Source: Streptomyces griseoincarnatus (GTDB lineage Bacteria > Actinomycetota > Actinomycetes > Streptomycetales > Streptomycetaceae). Taken from it: a stretch of DNA of 64,000 nucleotides. Below, in pieces: positions 27,507-35,927 of this stretch. The stretch's first letter is position 1, and each line of letters starts with the position of its first letter. A model generated the notes under the pieces. That model was not told the origin of the DNA. It worked only from the letters and a program-made list of their open reading frames with translations, and ran no database searches. The stretch is taken from assembly GCA_014649575.1 (NCBI GenBank), contig BMTH01000003.1:248001-312000 (forward strand). The letters run 5' to 3'. The position numbers and the translations under genes were made by a program.

Positions 27507-28010
27507 ATGGAGATGTCCTTCCGGAAGCTGCCGGACAACCAGCACGAGATCCTGGTACGGCGTGACAGGGGGCCGCACGTCCGGCTCCCCGCCCAGCCCG
27601 CCGGACCGTCGATGCCGCACGACCTGGTGCACGCGGTGGTGGAGACGGCGCTCGGCGTCGACGGCGGCTTCTGGGGCGCGACGGCGCGCGGCGCCACTTT
27701 CCAGGGCTTCGAGCTCGTCACCCCCGGCCGGCACCGCCGGTCCGGGGTGAAGGTGCTGCGCCGGGGCGGCGACGCGGTGATGGACGCCGAGCTGCGCGTG
27801 GCCTGGGCCTACCGGGCGTGGTGCGGCCTGCCCATCGAGGGACGCGGAGTGGGGTCGGCGCCGCTCGACGCGGAGGCGCTGGCCAGGACAGGGGCGCGCC
27901 CGGACGCCGCCGCGAGGCGCTGGGCCGCCGTGCCCCTCGGCGGGGAACTGGTGTGGCGCTGGGGAGTGGACGGCTGGTCAGGGTCTCTCGTTTGGATCAG
28001 CCCGGCCTGA
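27507..28010 (+). CDS. Conserved hypothetical protein
   Basis: Protein of 167 residues without a domain I recognise. The middle part (MPHDLVHAVVETALGVDGGFWGATARGATFQGF) looks globular and conserved in style; no signal peptide or membrane helix is seen. ATG 27507 is used; a GGAGG lies 17 bases upstream, too far to be convincing, and ATG 27513 is an alternative. It lies 54 bp after the TetR gene in the same direction and may be co-transcribed. Its last 23 bases and stop form the left arm and loop of the terminator hairpin. Confidence 0.7.
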   Translation: MEMSFRKLPDNQHEILVRRDRGPHVRLPAQPAGPSMPHDLVHAVVETALGVDGGFWGATARGATFQGFELVTPGRHRRSGVKVLRRGGDAVMDAELRVAWAYRAWCGLPIEGRGVGSAPLDAEALARTGARPDAAARRWAAVPLGGELVWRWGVDGWSGSLVWISPA

Positions 28011-28019
28011 TCCAAACGA
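27988..28019. terminator. Terminator overlapping the end of the hypothetical gene
   Basis: Perfect 13-bp inverted repeat (TCGTTTGGATCAG at 27988-28000 with 28007-28019), 6-base loop, with the stop codon inside it. It serves the convergent bkdR gene as well. Confidence 0.85.
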
Positions 28020-28091
28020 AAGGCCCTGGGGGCCTGATGGCCGGGTCGGTCCCGCGGGGCCGGATTTTGCGTCGTCCCCAACGGTCCCCGG

Positions 28092-28592
28092 TCACCACTG
28101 CGGTTCCAGGTCCTCCTCCTCGAACACCAGCAGCGTGCGGGTGCTGAGCACCTCGGGAATGGCCTGAAGCCGTGTCAGCACCAGCTCGCGCAGCGTCCGG
28201 TTGTCCGGCGTGTGCACCAGCAGCAGCACGTCGAAGTCGCCGCCGACCAGGGCGATGTGCGAGGCGCCGGGCAGCTGCCTGAGCTGCTCGCGCACCGTGC
28301 GCCAGGTGTTCTGCACGATCTTCAGCGTGATGTACGCCGACGTGCCGTGACCGGCGCGTTCGTGGTCGACGCGGGCGCCGAAACCCCGGATGACACCGTC
28401 CTCGACGAGCCGGTTGATCCGCGCGTAGGCGTTCGCGCGGGACACGTGCACCCGCTCGGCGACCGACCGTATCGACGCGCGGCCGTCCGCCTGCAGCATG
28501 CGCAGGATGTCCTGGTCGATCGCGTCGAGGGGCCGCGCCGGCGGCAGCGGCCCCGTCCCCTCCTGACCCTCGGCCATTTGTTCAGATGCCAC
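28092..28592 (-). CDS. bkdR: Lrp/AsnC-family regulator of the bkd operon
   Basis: Leucine-responsive-type regulator of about 166 residues, divergent from bkdABC. The HTH lies at about 20-65 (LDAIDQDILRMLQADGRAS, SVAERVHVSRANAYARINRL) and the ligand-binding RAM domain from about 80 on (AYITLKIVQ, HIALVGGDFDVLLLVHTPD). I chose GTG 28592, with GAGAGG nine bases upstream; ATG 28577 and a much longer frame from 28658 are alternatives. Probably senses branched-chain amino acids or their oxoacids and controls the adjacent dehydrogenase genes. Confidence 0.85.
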   Translation of the reverse strand: MASEQMAEGQEGTGPLPPARPLDAIDQDILRMLQADGRASIRSVAERVHVSRANAYARINRLVEDGVIRGFGARVDHERAGHGTSAYITLKIVQNTWRTVREQLRQLPGASHIALVGGDFDVLLLVHTPDNRTLRELVLTRLQAIPEVLSTRTLLVFEEEDLEPQW

Positions 28593-28650
28593 CCGCCCCC
28601 ACCTCTCAGCCGTGGACGTCCTGCATCCATCCCACGATGTGGAGAACCGT

Positions 28651-28659
28651 TTGTCCACA
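28651..28659 (+). promoter_or_regulatory. Exact TTGTCCACA box between bkdR and bkdA
   Basis: Identical to the Streptomyces DnaA-box consensus I know. A second, inverted copy with one change (TGTGGAGAA at 28639-28647) lies 4 bp before it. Whether DnaA binds here is not shown. Confidence 0.4.
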
Positions 28660-28693
28660 GCCTGACGCCACCCGTAGCCAAAATGTGCCGGCG

Positions 28694-28707
28694 ACCGAAC
28701 AATCGGT
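28694..28707. promoter_or_regulatory. PaaR-like dyad in front of bkdA
   Basis: ACCGAACAATCGGT, differing by one central base from the 14-mer at the paa promoters. It lies 60-73 bp before the bkdA ATG, where it could overlap the promoter. Confidence 0.6.
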
Positions 28708-28766
28708 TGGTGAGGCGCGTCACAGACGCCGCGCCTCCGTCAGCCGTCCCACGAGGAGGTGCCGTC

Positions 28767-29909
28767 ATGACGGTCATGGAGCAGCGGGGGACCTACCGGC
28801 CGACCCCGCCGCCCGCCTGGCAGCCCCGTACCGACCCCGCCCCCCTGCTGCCCGACGCGGAGCCGTACCGCGTGCTCGGCACGGAGGCCGCGGCGAAGGC
28901 CGACCCGGACTTGTTGCGCCGGCTGTACGCGGAGCTGGTGAAGGGCCGCCGCTACAACGCGCAGGCCACCGCCCTCACCAAGCAGGGCCGTCTCGCGGTG
29001 TACCCCTCCAGCACGGGCCAGGAGGCGTGCGAGATCGCCGCCGCCCTGGTGCTCGAGGAGCATGACTGGCTGTTCCCGAGCTACCGCGACACCCTCGCCG
29101 TCGTCGCGCGCGGCGTGGACCCCGTCGAGGCGCTCACCCTGCTGCGCGGCGACTGGCACACCGGCTACGACCCCTACGAGCACCGGGTGGCCCCGCTGAG
29201 CACCCCGCTCGCCACCCAGCTGCCGCACGCGGTGGGACTGGCCCACGCCGCCCGCCTCAAGGGCGACGACGTGGTCGCGCTCGCCATGGTCGGCGACGGC
29301 GGCACCAGCGAGGGCGACTTCCACGAGGCTCTCAACTTCGCGGCCGTCTGGCAGGCCCCGGTCGTCTTCCTCGTCCAGAACAACGGCTTCGCGATCTCCG
29401 TCCCGCTCGCCAAGCAGACCGCGGCCCCGTCGCTGGCCCACAAGGCCGTCGGCTACGGAATGCCCGGCCGCCTGGTCGACGGCAACGACGCGGCCGCCGT
29501 GCACGAGGTCCTCGCCGACGCGGTGCGCCGCGCCCGCGCCGGCGGCGGCCCGACCCTGGTCGAGGCGATCACCTACCGCGTGGACGCCCACACCAACGCC
29601 GACGACGCCACCCGCTACCGGGGCGACGCCGAGGTCGAGGCGTGGCGGGAGCACGACCCGATCGCCCTGCTGGAGCGGGAGCTGACCGGCCGCGGCCTGC
29701 TGGACGAGGCCGGCGCCGAGACCGCCCGCGAGGACGCCGAGACCATGGCCGCCGATCTGCGCGCCCGTATGAACCAGGACGCGGAGCTCGATCCCATGGA
29801 CCTGTTCACGCACGTCTACGCCGAGCCCACGCCCCAGCTGCTGGAGCAGCGTGAGCAGCTGCGGGCCGAGCTGGCGGCCGAGGCCGAGTCGGAAGGAGCG
29901 CGGCCATGA
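28767..29909 (+). CDS. bkdA: Branched-chain 2-oxoacid dehydrogenase E1 alpha
   Basis: Thiamine-diphosphate-dependent decarboxylase subunit, 380 residues, of the complex turning branched-chain oxoacids from Val, Leu and Ile into acyl-CoA starters for branched fatty acids and polyketides. The ThDP/Mg motif runs GDGGTSEGDFHEALNFAAVW to QNNGFAIS; the phosphorylation-loop region YRVDAHTNADDATRYR is conserved. ATG 28767 has GAGGAGG upstream; the very long open frame before it is antisense to bkdR. First of three overlapping genes. Confidence 0.94.
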   Translation: MTVMEQRGTYRPTPPPAWQPRTDPAPLLPDAEPYRVLGTEAAAKADPDLLRRLYAELVKGRRYNAQATALTKQGRLAVYPSSTGQEACEIAAALVLEEHDWLFPSYRDTLAVVARGVDPVEALTLLRGDWHTGYDPYEHRVAPLSTPLATQLPHAVGLAHAARLKGDDVVALAMVGDGGTSEGDFHEALNFAAVWQAPVVFLVQNNGFAISVPLAKQTAAPSLAHKAVGYGMPGRLVDGNDAAAVHEVLADAVRRARAGGGPTLVEAITYRVDAHTNADDATRYRGDAEVEAWREHDPIALLERELTGRGLLDEAGAETAREDAETMAADLRARMNQDAELDPMDLFTHVYAEPTPQLLEQREQLRAELAAEAESEGARP

Positions 29910-30910
29910 CCACCGTCGCCGTGAAGCCCGCCACCATGGCGCAGGCCCTCACGCGCGCGCTGCGCGACGCCATGACCGACGACCCGTCCGTGCACGTCAT
30001 GGGTGAGGACGTCGGCACGCTCGGCGGCGTCTTCCGCATCACGGACGGCCTGGCCAAGGAGTTCGGCGAGGACCGCTGCACGGACACGCCGCTGGCCGAG
30101 GCGGGCATCCTCGGCACGGCCGTCGGCATGGCCATGTACGGGCTGCGGCCGGTCGTGGAGATGCAGTTCGACGCCTTCGCCTACCCCGCGTTCGAGCAGC
30201 TCGTCTCGCATGTGGCGAAGATGCGCAACCGCACCCGCGGCACGATGCCCCTCCCCCTCACGATCCGCATCCCCTACGGCGGCGGCATCGGCGGCGTCGA
30301 GCACCACAGCGACGCGTCCGAGGCGTACTACATGGCGACTCCGGGGCTCCATGTCGTCACGCCCGCGACCGTCGCCGACGCCTACGGCCTGCTGCGGGCC
30401 TCCATCGCCTCCGACGACCCGGTGGTCTTCCTGGAGCCCAAGCGGCTCTACTGGTCCAAGGACGCCTGGAACCCGGAGCAGCCGACGGCCGTGGAGCCGA
30501 TAGGCCGTGCCGTGGTGCGGCGCCCGGGGCGGAGCGCCACCCTGATCACCTACGGGCCGTCCCTCGCCGTCTGCAGGGAAGCGGCGGAGGCGGCCCAGGC
30601 CGAGGGATGGGACCTCGAGGTCGTCGACCTGCGCTCGCTGGTGCCGTTCGACGACGAGACGGTGTGCGCCTCGGTGCGGCGGACGGGACGCGCGGTCGTC
30701 GTCCACGAGTCGGGCGGTTTCGGCGGCCCGGGCGGGGAGATCGCGGCCCGCGTCACGGAGCGCTGCTTCCACCACCTGGAGGCGCCGGTGCTGCGCGTGG
30801 CCGGGTTCGACCTGCCGTACCCGCCGCCGATGCTGGAGCGTCACCACCTGCCCGGTGTGGACCGGATCCTGGACGCCGTGGGGCGTCTGCAGTGGGAGGC
30901 CGAGAGCTGA
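29906..30910 (+). CDS. bkdB: Branched-chain 2-oxoacid dehydrogenase E1 beta
   Basis: Transketolase-like E1 beta subunit, 334 residues, which completes the ThDP site with E1 alpha. Family sequence: VMGEDVGTLGGVFRITDGL, DTPLAEAGILGTAVGMAMYGLRPVVEMQF and RIPYGGGIGGVEHHSD; C-terminal transketolase domain with RAVVVHESGGFGGPGGEIAA. Overlaps bkdA by 4 bp and bkdC by 1 bp, so the subunits should be made in equal amounts. Confidence 0.95.
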   Translation: MTTVAVKPATMAQALTRALRDAMTDDPSVHVMGEDVGTLGGVFRITDGLAKEFGEDRCTDTPLAEAGILGTAVGMAMYGLRPVVEMQFDAFAYPAFEQLVSHVAKMRNRTRGTMPLPLTIRIPYGGGIGGVEHHSDASEAYYMATPGLHVVTPATVADAYGLLRASIASDDPVVFLEPKRLYWSKDAWNPEQPTAVEPIGRAVVRRPGRSATLITYGPSLAVCREAAEAAQAEGWDLEVVDLRSLVPFDDETVCASVRRTGRAVVVHESGGFGGPGGEIAARVTERCFHHLEAPVLRVAGFDLPYPPPMLERHHLPGVDRILDAVGRLQWEAES

Positions 30911-32319
30911 TGGCACAGGTGCTGGAGTTCAAGCTGCCCGACCTCGGTGAAGGGCTCACCGAGGCCGAGATCGTGCGCTGGCTGGTCGAGGTCGGCGACG
31001 TGGTCGCCGTGGACCAGCCGGTCGTCGAGGTCGAGACGGCCAAGGCGATGGTGGAGGTGCCCTGCCCCTACGGCGGTGTGGTCACCGCCCGCTTCGGCGC
31101 GGAGGGCACCGAACTGCCGGTCGGCGCCCCGCTGCTGACGGTGGCGGTCGGCCGGACGGCGGACGGCCGCCCCGCCGGCGACGGCAGCGGTGCGGGCACC
31201 GACGGCGCGAAGGACGGCGCGAGCGGCCGGGAGCCGGCCGCCGAGGGCTCCGGCAACGTGCTGGTCGGCTACGGCACCTCCGAGGCTCCCGCCCGGCGCC
31301 GTCGGGTCCGCCCCGCGGCCCCCGGGGTGAACGGGCGGCCGAAGGCGCCCGAGCCCGTACGGGACACGCGGCCGACGGAAACCCCGAGCACCCCGACCGG
31401 TCGCGCGGCGCCCGCCGACGGCCCGGTCCCCGTGATCTCCCCGCTGGTGCGCAGGCTGGCCCGGCAGAACGGCCTGGACCTGAGGAAGCTGACCGGTTCC
31501 GGTCCCGACGGGCTGATCCTGCGCGCGGACGTGGAGCACGCGCTGCGCGCCGGCGACACCCGGGACCGCCCGGACACGACGAAGGCCACCGCCGCCCCGG
31601 CCGCGGCTGCCTCGGGCGTCGGCACCGCCTCGGTCACCCGCGTCCCGCTCAAGGGCATCCGGGGCGCCGTCGCCGACAAGCTCTCCCGCAGCCGCACCGA
31701 GATCCCGGACGCGACCTGCTGGGTGGACGCCGACGCGACGGAGCTGATGCGGACCAGGGCCGCGATGAACGCGGCGGGCGGGCCCAAGATCTCGGTGCTG
31801 GCGCTGCTGGCCCGGATCTGCACGGCCGCGCTCGCCCGCTTCCCGGAGCTCAACTCCTCGGTGGACACCGAGGCCAGGGAGATCGTCCGGTACGCGGACG
31901 TGCACCTCGGGTTCGCGGCGCAGACCGAGCGAGGGCTGGTCGTCCCGGTGGTCCGCGACGCCCACACGCGGGACGCGGAGTCGCTGACGGCGGAGTTCGC
32001 GCGGCTGACCGAGGCGGCGCGGGAGGGCACGCTGACGCCCGCGCAGCTCACCGGCGGCACCTTCACCCTGAACAACTACGGGGTGTTCGGCGTCGACGGG
32101 TCCACGCCGATCATCAACCACCCCGAGGCCGCCATGCTGGGCGTCGGCCGCATCGTCCCCAAACCGTGGGTGCACGAGGGCGAGCTGGCGGTCCGGCAGG
32201 TCGTGCAGCTGTCGCTCACCTTCGACCACCGGGTGTGCGACGGCGGTACGGCGGGCGGGTTCCTGCGGTACGTGGCCGACTGCGTGGAACAGCCGGCGGT
32301 GCTGCTGCGGACACTCTGA
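30910..32319 (+). CDS. bkdC: Branched-chain 2-oxoacid dehydrogenase E2 (dihydrolipoyl acyltransferase)
   Basis: Core acyltransferase of 469 residues. One lipoyl domain (residues 1-78, lipoylated Lys in EVETAKAMVEVP), a long Ala/Pro/Gly linker, a peripheral-subunit-binding domain (about 176-212, ISPLVRRLARQNGLDL), a second linker and the catalytic domain with FDHRVCDGGTAGGFL (HxxxDG). No E3 gene follows, so lipoamide dehydrogenase must come from elsewhere. ATG 30910 uses the last base of the bkdB stop (TGATG). Confidence 0.94.
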   Translation: MAQVLEFKLPDLGEGLTEAEIVRWLVEVGDVVAVDQPVVEVETAKAMVEVPCPYGGVVTARFGAEGTELPVGAPLLTVAVGRTADGRPAGDGSGAGTDGAKDGASGREPAAEGSGNVLVGYGTSEAPARRRRVRPAAPGVNGRPKAPEPVRDTRPTETPSTPTGRAAPADGPVPVISPLVRRLARQNGLDLRKLTGSGPDGLILRADVEHALRAGDTRDRPDTTKATAAPAAAASGVGTASVTRVPLKGIRGAVADKLSRSRTEIPDATCWVDADATELMRTRAAMNAAGGPKISVLALLARICTAALARFPELNSSVDTEAREIVRYADVHLGFAAQTERGLVVPVVRDAHTRDAESLTAEFARLTEAAREGTLTPAQLTGGTFTLNNYGVFGVDGSTPIINHPEAAMLGVGRIVPKPWVHEGELAVRQVVQLSLTFDHRVCDGGTAGGFLRYVADCVEQPAVLLRTL

Positions 32320-32418
32320 CCGTCACCGCCCGGCCCCACCGGCCCCCGGGCGGCCCGGTCGCCTCTTCCCGCGTGCCCCTGCGTTCCCTGTGATCGCGGG
32401 GGCACGCATACTCGGGGG

Positions 32419-33333
32419 GTGACCGAGAACCAGCCACCCGCCGCCGCGTACGACGCCGTCGTGCTCGCCGGTGGTGCGGCCCGGCGGCTGGGCGGCGCCG
32501 ACAAGCCGGCCGTGCGGGTCGGCGGGCGGCCCCTGCTCGACCGGGTGCTCGCGGCCTGCGCCGACGCCCGCACCACGGTGGTCGTGGCCCGCCCCCGCCC
32601 CACCGCTCGCCCCGTGACCTGGGCCCGCGAGGCCCCTCCGGGCGGCGGCCCCCTCGCCGCGCTCGACGCCGGACTGCGGCACGTCACCGCCGAGCACGTC
32701 GTGCTGCTCTCCGCCGATCTGCCCTTCCTCGACGGCCGCACGGTCGCCGCGCTGCTGGACACCCTGCGCCGGGGCAGGGCCGACGGCGTGCTGCTGAGCG
32801 ACTCCGACGGCCGGGACCAGCCGCTGGTGGCCGCGTACCGCACGCCGTCCCTGCGCCGTGAACTGACCGCGCTCTCCGCCGCGCACGGTGGTACGGCCGG
32901 GCTCCCCCTGCGCCGGCTCACCGGTGCCCTCGACCTTCTCCGCATCTCCGACCCGGTCGCGTCCTTCGACTGCGACACCTGGGACGACATCGCCACTGCC
33001 AGGGCACGCATCAGGGAGCATGGACACGTGTTGGACGAATGGATCTCCGCAGTCAAGGACGAGCTGGGCATCGACCTGGACGTCGACACCGGTGTGCTGC
33101 TCGACCTCGCCCGTGACGCCGCCCACGGCGTGGCACGGCCGGCCGCCCCGCTGACCACCTTCCTGGTCGGCTTCGCGGCCGCGCGGGCGGGCGGTGACGC
33201 AGACGCCGTGGCCGAGGCGGCCCGCAAGGCCGTCGCGCTGGCCAACCGCTGGGCCGAGGAGGAAACCCAGGACGCGAAGCCCGCCGCCCCCGCCTCCGGC
33301 GCGGCACCCGAAACCCGCACGGACGCCGGATGA
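32419..33333 (+). CDS. MobA-like nucleotidyltransferase fused to DUF6457
   Basis: Protein of 304 residues made of two parts: residues 10-205 are a MobA-like NTP transferase with VVLAGGAARRLGGADKPAV (the nucleotide loop) and SADLPFLDG; residues 210-285 are a DUF6457 domain (VLDEWISAVKDELGIDLDVD). MobA-type enzymes attach GMP to molybdopterin; overlap of the stop with moeA supports a molybdenum cofactor role. GTG 32419 lies six bases after CATACT, a leaderless-type promoter, though GGGGGG in the spacer could act as a weak ribosome binding site. The function of DUF6457 is unknown. Confidence 0.85.
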   Translation: MTENQPPAAAYDAVVLAGGAARRLGGADKPAVRVGGRPLLDRVLAACADARTTVVVARPRPTARPVTWAREAPPGGGPLAALDAGLRHVTAEHVVLLSADLPFLDGRTVAALLDTLRRGRADGVLLSDSDGRDQPLVAAYRTPSLRRELTALSAAHGGTAGLPLRRLTGALDLLRISDPVASFDCDTWDDIATARARIREHGHVLDEWISAVKDELGIDLDVDTGVLLDLARDAAHGVARPAAPLTTFLVGFAAARAGGDADAVAEAARKAVALANRWAEEETQDAKPAAPASGAAPETRTDAG

Positions 33334-34760
33334 CCCCGCGCACGCCCCGGGCCGGTGAGGAAGCCGACGACCTCGACGTCGAGGAGGCACTCGCCCTCGT
33401 GAACGACGCCCACACCCCCGGCGACCGGCCCTCCGGCGACCGCAGGCGCCCCAACGACGGCACCCACGGCACCCACGGCAACGAGGGTTCGCACGGTACC
33501 CCCGCCTCCGGCGCCCCCGTGCACCGCGACGGCACCGACTGGGCGGAGGCCCGCGCGACCGCCGAGCGCGCCCCGCGCCTGCGCGGCGGCCACCGCGGCG
33601 GACATCTCACGCCCGTCTCGGTCCCGCTGTCCTCCGCTCTCGGCCTCACCCTGGCCGGCCCGCTGATCGCGCTGACCGACCTGCCGTCGTTCGACACCTC
33701 CGCGATGGACGGCTGGGCGGTCTCCGGCCCCGGCCCGTGGGACGTGCGCGAGGAGGGCGTCCTCGCCGGGCACACCGCGCACGCCCCGCTGACCGACGGG
33801 GAGGCCGTCAGGATCGCCACCGGTGCGCGCATCCCGCCGGACACCACCGCCGTGCTCCGCAGCGAGCACGGCCGTACCGACGACAACGGCCGGCTGCACG
33901 CCACCGCCGCGACCCGGGCGCCGCACACCGTCTCGCACGGCCAGGACATCCGGCCCCGGGGCCAGGAGTGCCGCAACGGCGACCAGTTGCTGCCGGTGGG
34001 CACGCTGGTGACTCCGCCGGTGCTGGGTATGGCCGCGGCGGCCGGGTACGACACGCTCACCGTCGTCCCCCGGCCCCGCGCAGCCGTCTTCGTGCTCGGT
34101 GACGAGCTGCTCGGGGAGGGACTGCCGCACGACGGGCTGATCCGGGACGCGCTGGGCCCCCTCCTGCCGCCGTGGCTGCGCGCGCTCGGCGCCGACGTGG
34201 TCGACGTACGGCGGGTCGGGGACGACGAGGACGCCCTGCACCAGGCGCTGACGGCCTGTGATGCCGACATCGTGGTCACCACGGGCGGCACGGCCGCGGG
34301 CCCGGTCGACCATGTGCACCCCACGCTGCGGCGTCTCGGGGCCGAGCTGCTGGTGGACGGGGTCGCGGTGCGCCCCGGGCATCCGATGCTGCTGGCCCGG
34401 TTCGCGGAGCAGCAGTACCTCGTCGGCCTGCCGGGCAACCCGCTCGCCGCCGTCTCCGGCCTGGTCACGCTCGCCGAGCCGTTGCTGAGGACCCTTGCGG
34501 CCCGGCCCGCCCCGGAGGGGTACACGCTGCCGCTCAGGGACGCGGTGCAGGGACATCCGCACGACACGCGGCTGGTACCCGTCGCCCTGCGAGGTGACCG
34601 GGCACTGCCGTTGCTCTACAACGGGCCGGCGATGCTGCGCGGGATCGCCGCGGCGGACGCGCTGGCCGTCGTACCGCCCGGGGGTGCGAAGCCCGGGTAC
34701 GAGGCGGAACTGCTGGACCTGCCCTGGGCGTCCGGAGGAATCGGGGTGTGTTTCACGTGA
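33330..34760 (+). CDS. moeA: Molybdopterin molybdenumtransferase MoeA
   Basis: MoeA-family enzyme of 476 residues that inserts molybdate into adenylylated molybdopterin. Motifs: DTSAMDGWAV, RIATGARIPPDTTAV, VLGDELL, VTTGGTAAGPVDHV and LVGLPGNPLAAVSG. Residues 30-65 form a His/Gly/Pro-rich insertion (GTHGTHGNEGSHGT) that is probably disordered. It overlaps the MobA-like gene by 4 bp at the front, and at the back its stop lies inside the parS-like site that also covers the channel start. Confidence 0.92.
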   Translation: MTPRTPRAGEEADDLDVEEALALVNDAHTPGDRPSGDRRRPNDGTHGTHGNEGSHGTPASGAPVHRDGTDWAEARATAERAPRLRGGHRGGHLTPVSVPLSSALGLTLAGPLIALTDLPSFDTSAMDGWAVSGPGPWDVREEGVLAGHTAHAPLTDGEAVRIATGARIPPDTTAVLRSEHGRTDDNGRLHATAATRAPHTVSHGQDIRPRGQECRNGDQLLPVGTLVTPPVLGMAAAAGYDTLTVVPRPRAAVFVLGDELLGEGLPHDGLIRDALGPLLPPWLRALGADVVDVRRVGDDEDALHQALTACDADIVVTTGGTAAGPVDHVHPTLRRLGAELLVDGVAVRPGHPMLLARFAEQQYLVGLPGNPLAAVSGLVTLAEPLLRTLAARPAPEGYTLPLRDAVQGHPHDTRLVPVALRGDRALPLLYNGPAMLRGIAAADALAVVPPGGAKPGYEAELLDLPWASGGIGVCFT

Positions 34761-35851
34761 AACTTCCGGGCCAGGACGCCATTGCCCGTCAGGCCGACGA
34801 ACATCTGGTCACCCATCGGGTCAAGCTGCCGCGCAAACTGGTGGAACATCCGATCCGCCAGGTCGCCAAGCGGTTGTCGATGGCCTTGCTGGTGCTCGTG
34901 GTGACGGCGTTCATCGTGTACGCCGACCGGGACGGGTACACCGACAACTCGGACGGTTCCCTCGACCTGCTCGACGCGTTCTACTACGCGACCGTCACCC
35001 TCTCCACCACGGGCTACGGCGACATCACGCCGGTGACGGACGCGGCCCGGCTCACCAACATCTTCGTCATCACGCCGCTGCGGGTGATGTTCCTGATCAT
35101 CCTGGTCGGCACCACCCTCGAGGCCCTCACCGAACGCACCCGGGAGGAATGGCGACTGAACCGCTGGAGGTCCACGTTGCGCGATCACACCGTAGTCGTC
35201 GGGTTCGGGACCAAGGGCAGGTCCGCGATCAGAACGGTCTGTGCGACGGGGCTCCGCAAGGAGCAGGTCGTGGTGGTCGACCCCGGCGCCAAGGCGATCG
35301 AGGCGGCCACGGCGGACGGGTACGCGGGCGTCATAGGGGACGCGACGCGCAGCGAGGTGCTGAAGCGGGCCGAGCTCCAGCGGGCCCGTCAGGTCATCAT
35401 CGCCACCCAGCGCGACGACACCGCGGTCCTGGTGACGCTGACGGCACGCCAGCTCAACCGGAACGCCAAGATCGTCGCCGCGGTCCGCGAGGAGGAGAAC
35501 GCGCCGCTGCTCAAGCAGTCGGGCGCCGACGCGGTCATCACCAGCGCCAGCGCGGCCGGACGCCTGCTGGGCCTCTCCGTGCTGAGCCCGGCCGCGGGCA
35601 TGGTCATGGAGGACCTGATCCAGCAGGGCAGCGGTCTCGACGTCGTGGAACGGCCGGTGATAAAGGCCGAGGTGGGCAAGACCCCCCGGGAGCTGGACGA
35701 CCTGGTGGTGAGCGTGGTGCGCGGGCACCGGGTGCTCGGCTACGACGACCGGAGCGTCGGGACGCTGGAGCTGACGGACCGGCTGATCACGATCGTGCGG
35801 GCCACACCGGTCACGCAGATCGCGCCGGACGTCCGCCCGCTGCGCAGCTGA
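34748..35851 (+). CDS. Two-TM potassium channel with RCK (TrkA-N/C) domains
   Basis: K+ channel subunit of 367 residues: a first helix (residues 47-62), a pore loop with the selectivity filter TTGYGD in TLSTTGYGDITPVTD, a second helix (about 93-118), then RCK domain TrkA-N with VVVGFGTKGRSAI and a TrkA-C domain. The layout is that of MthK-type ligand-gated channels. GTG 34748 has GGAGGA six bases upstream; the first codons VFHVKL are spelled by the parS-like sequence. It overlaps the end of moeA by 13 bp. Confidence 0.9.
   Translation: MFHVKLPGQDAIARQADEHLVTHRVKLPRKLVEHPIRQVAKRLSMALLVLVVTAFIVYADRDGYTDNSDGSLDLLDAFYYATVTLSTTGYGDITPVTDAARLTNIFVITPLRVMFLIILVGTTLEALTERTREEWRLNRWRSTLRDHTVVVGFGTKGRSAIRTVCATGLRKEQVVVVDPGAKAIEAATADGYAGVIGDATRSEVLKRAELQRARQVIIATQRDDTAVLVTLTARQLNRNAKIVAAVREEENAPLLKQSGADAVITSASAAGRLLGLSVLSPAAGMVMEDLIQQGSGLDVVERPVIKAEVGKTPRELDDLVVSVVRGHRVLGYDDRSVGTLELTDRLITIVRATPVTQIAPDVRPLRS
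34749..34764. other. parS-like site at the moeA/channel junction
   Basis: TGTTTCACGTGAAACT. The 14-bp palindromic core GTTTCACGTGAAAC (34750-34763) is the ParB-binding sequence known from Streptomyces and Bacillus. It is embedded in coding sequence, covering the start of the channel gene and the moeA stop. Confidence 0.85.
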
Positions 35852-35871
35852 GAGCCCTCCCGCCGACGTGA

Positions 35872-35916
35872 CACGGCGACGGCCCCGAGGACGCGTTCCC
35901 CGGGGCCGTCGCCGTG
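35872..35916. terminator. Terminator between channel and ABC permease genes
   Basis: Perfect 16-bp stem (35872-35887 with 35901-35916) with a 13-base loop between convergent genes. Confidence 0.88.
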
Positions 35917-35927
35917 CCGTGAATCGT

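Noticed and set aside
28212..28766. N-terminal extension of bkdA
   Set aside because: It runs antisense through bkdR; ATG 28767 has a strong ribosome binding site and matches E1 alpha length.
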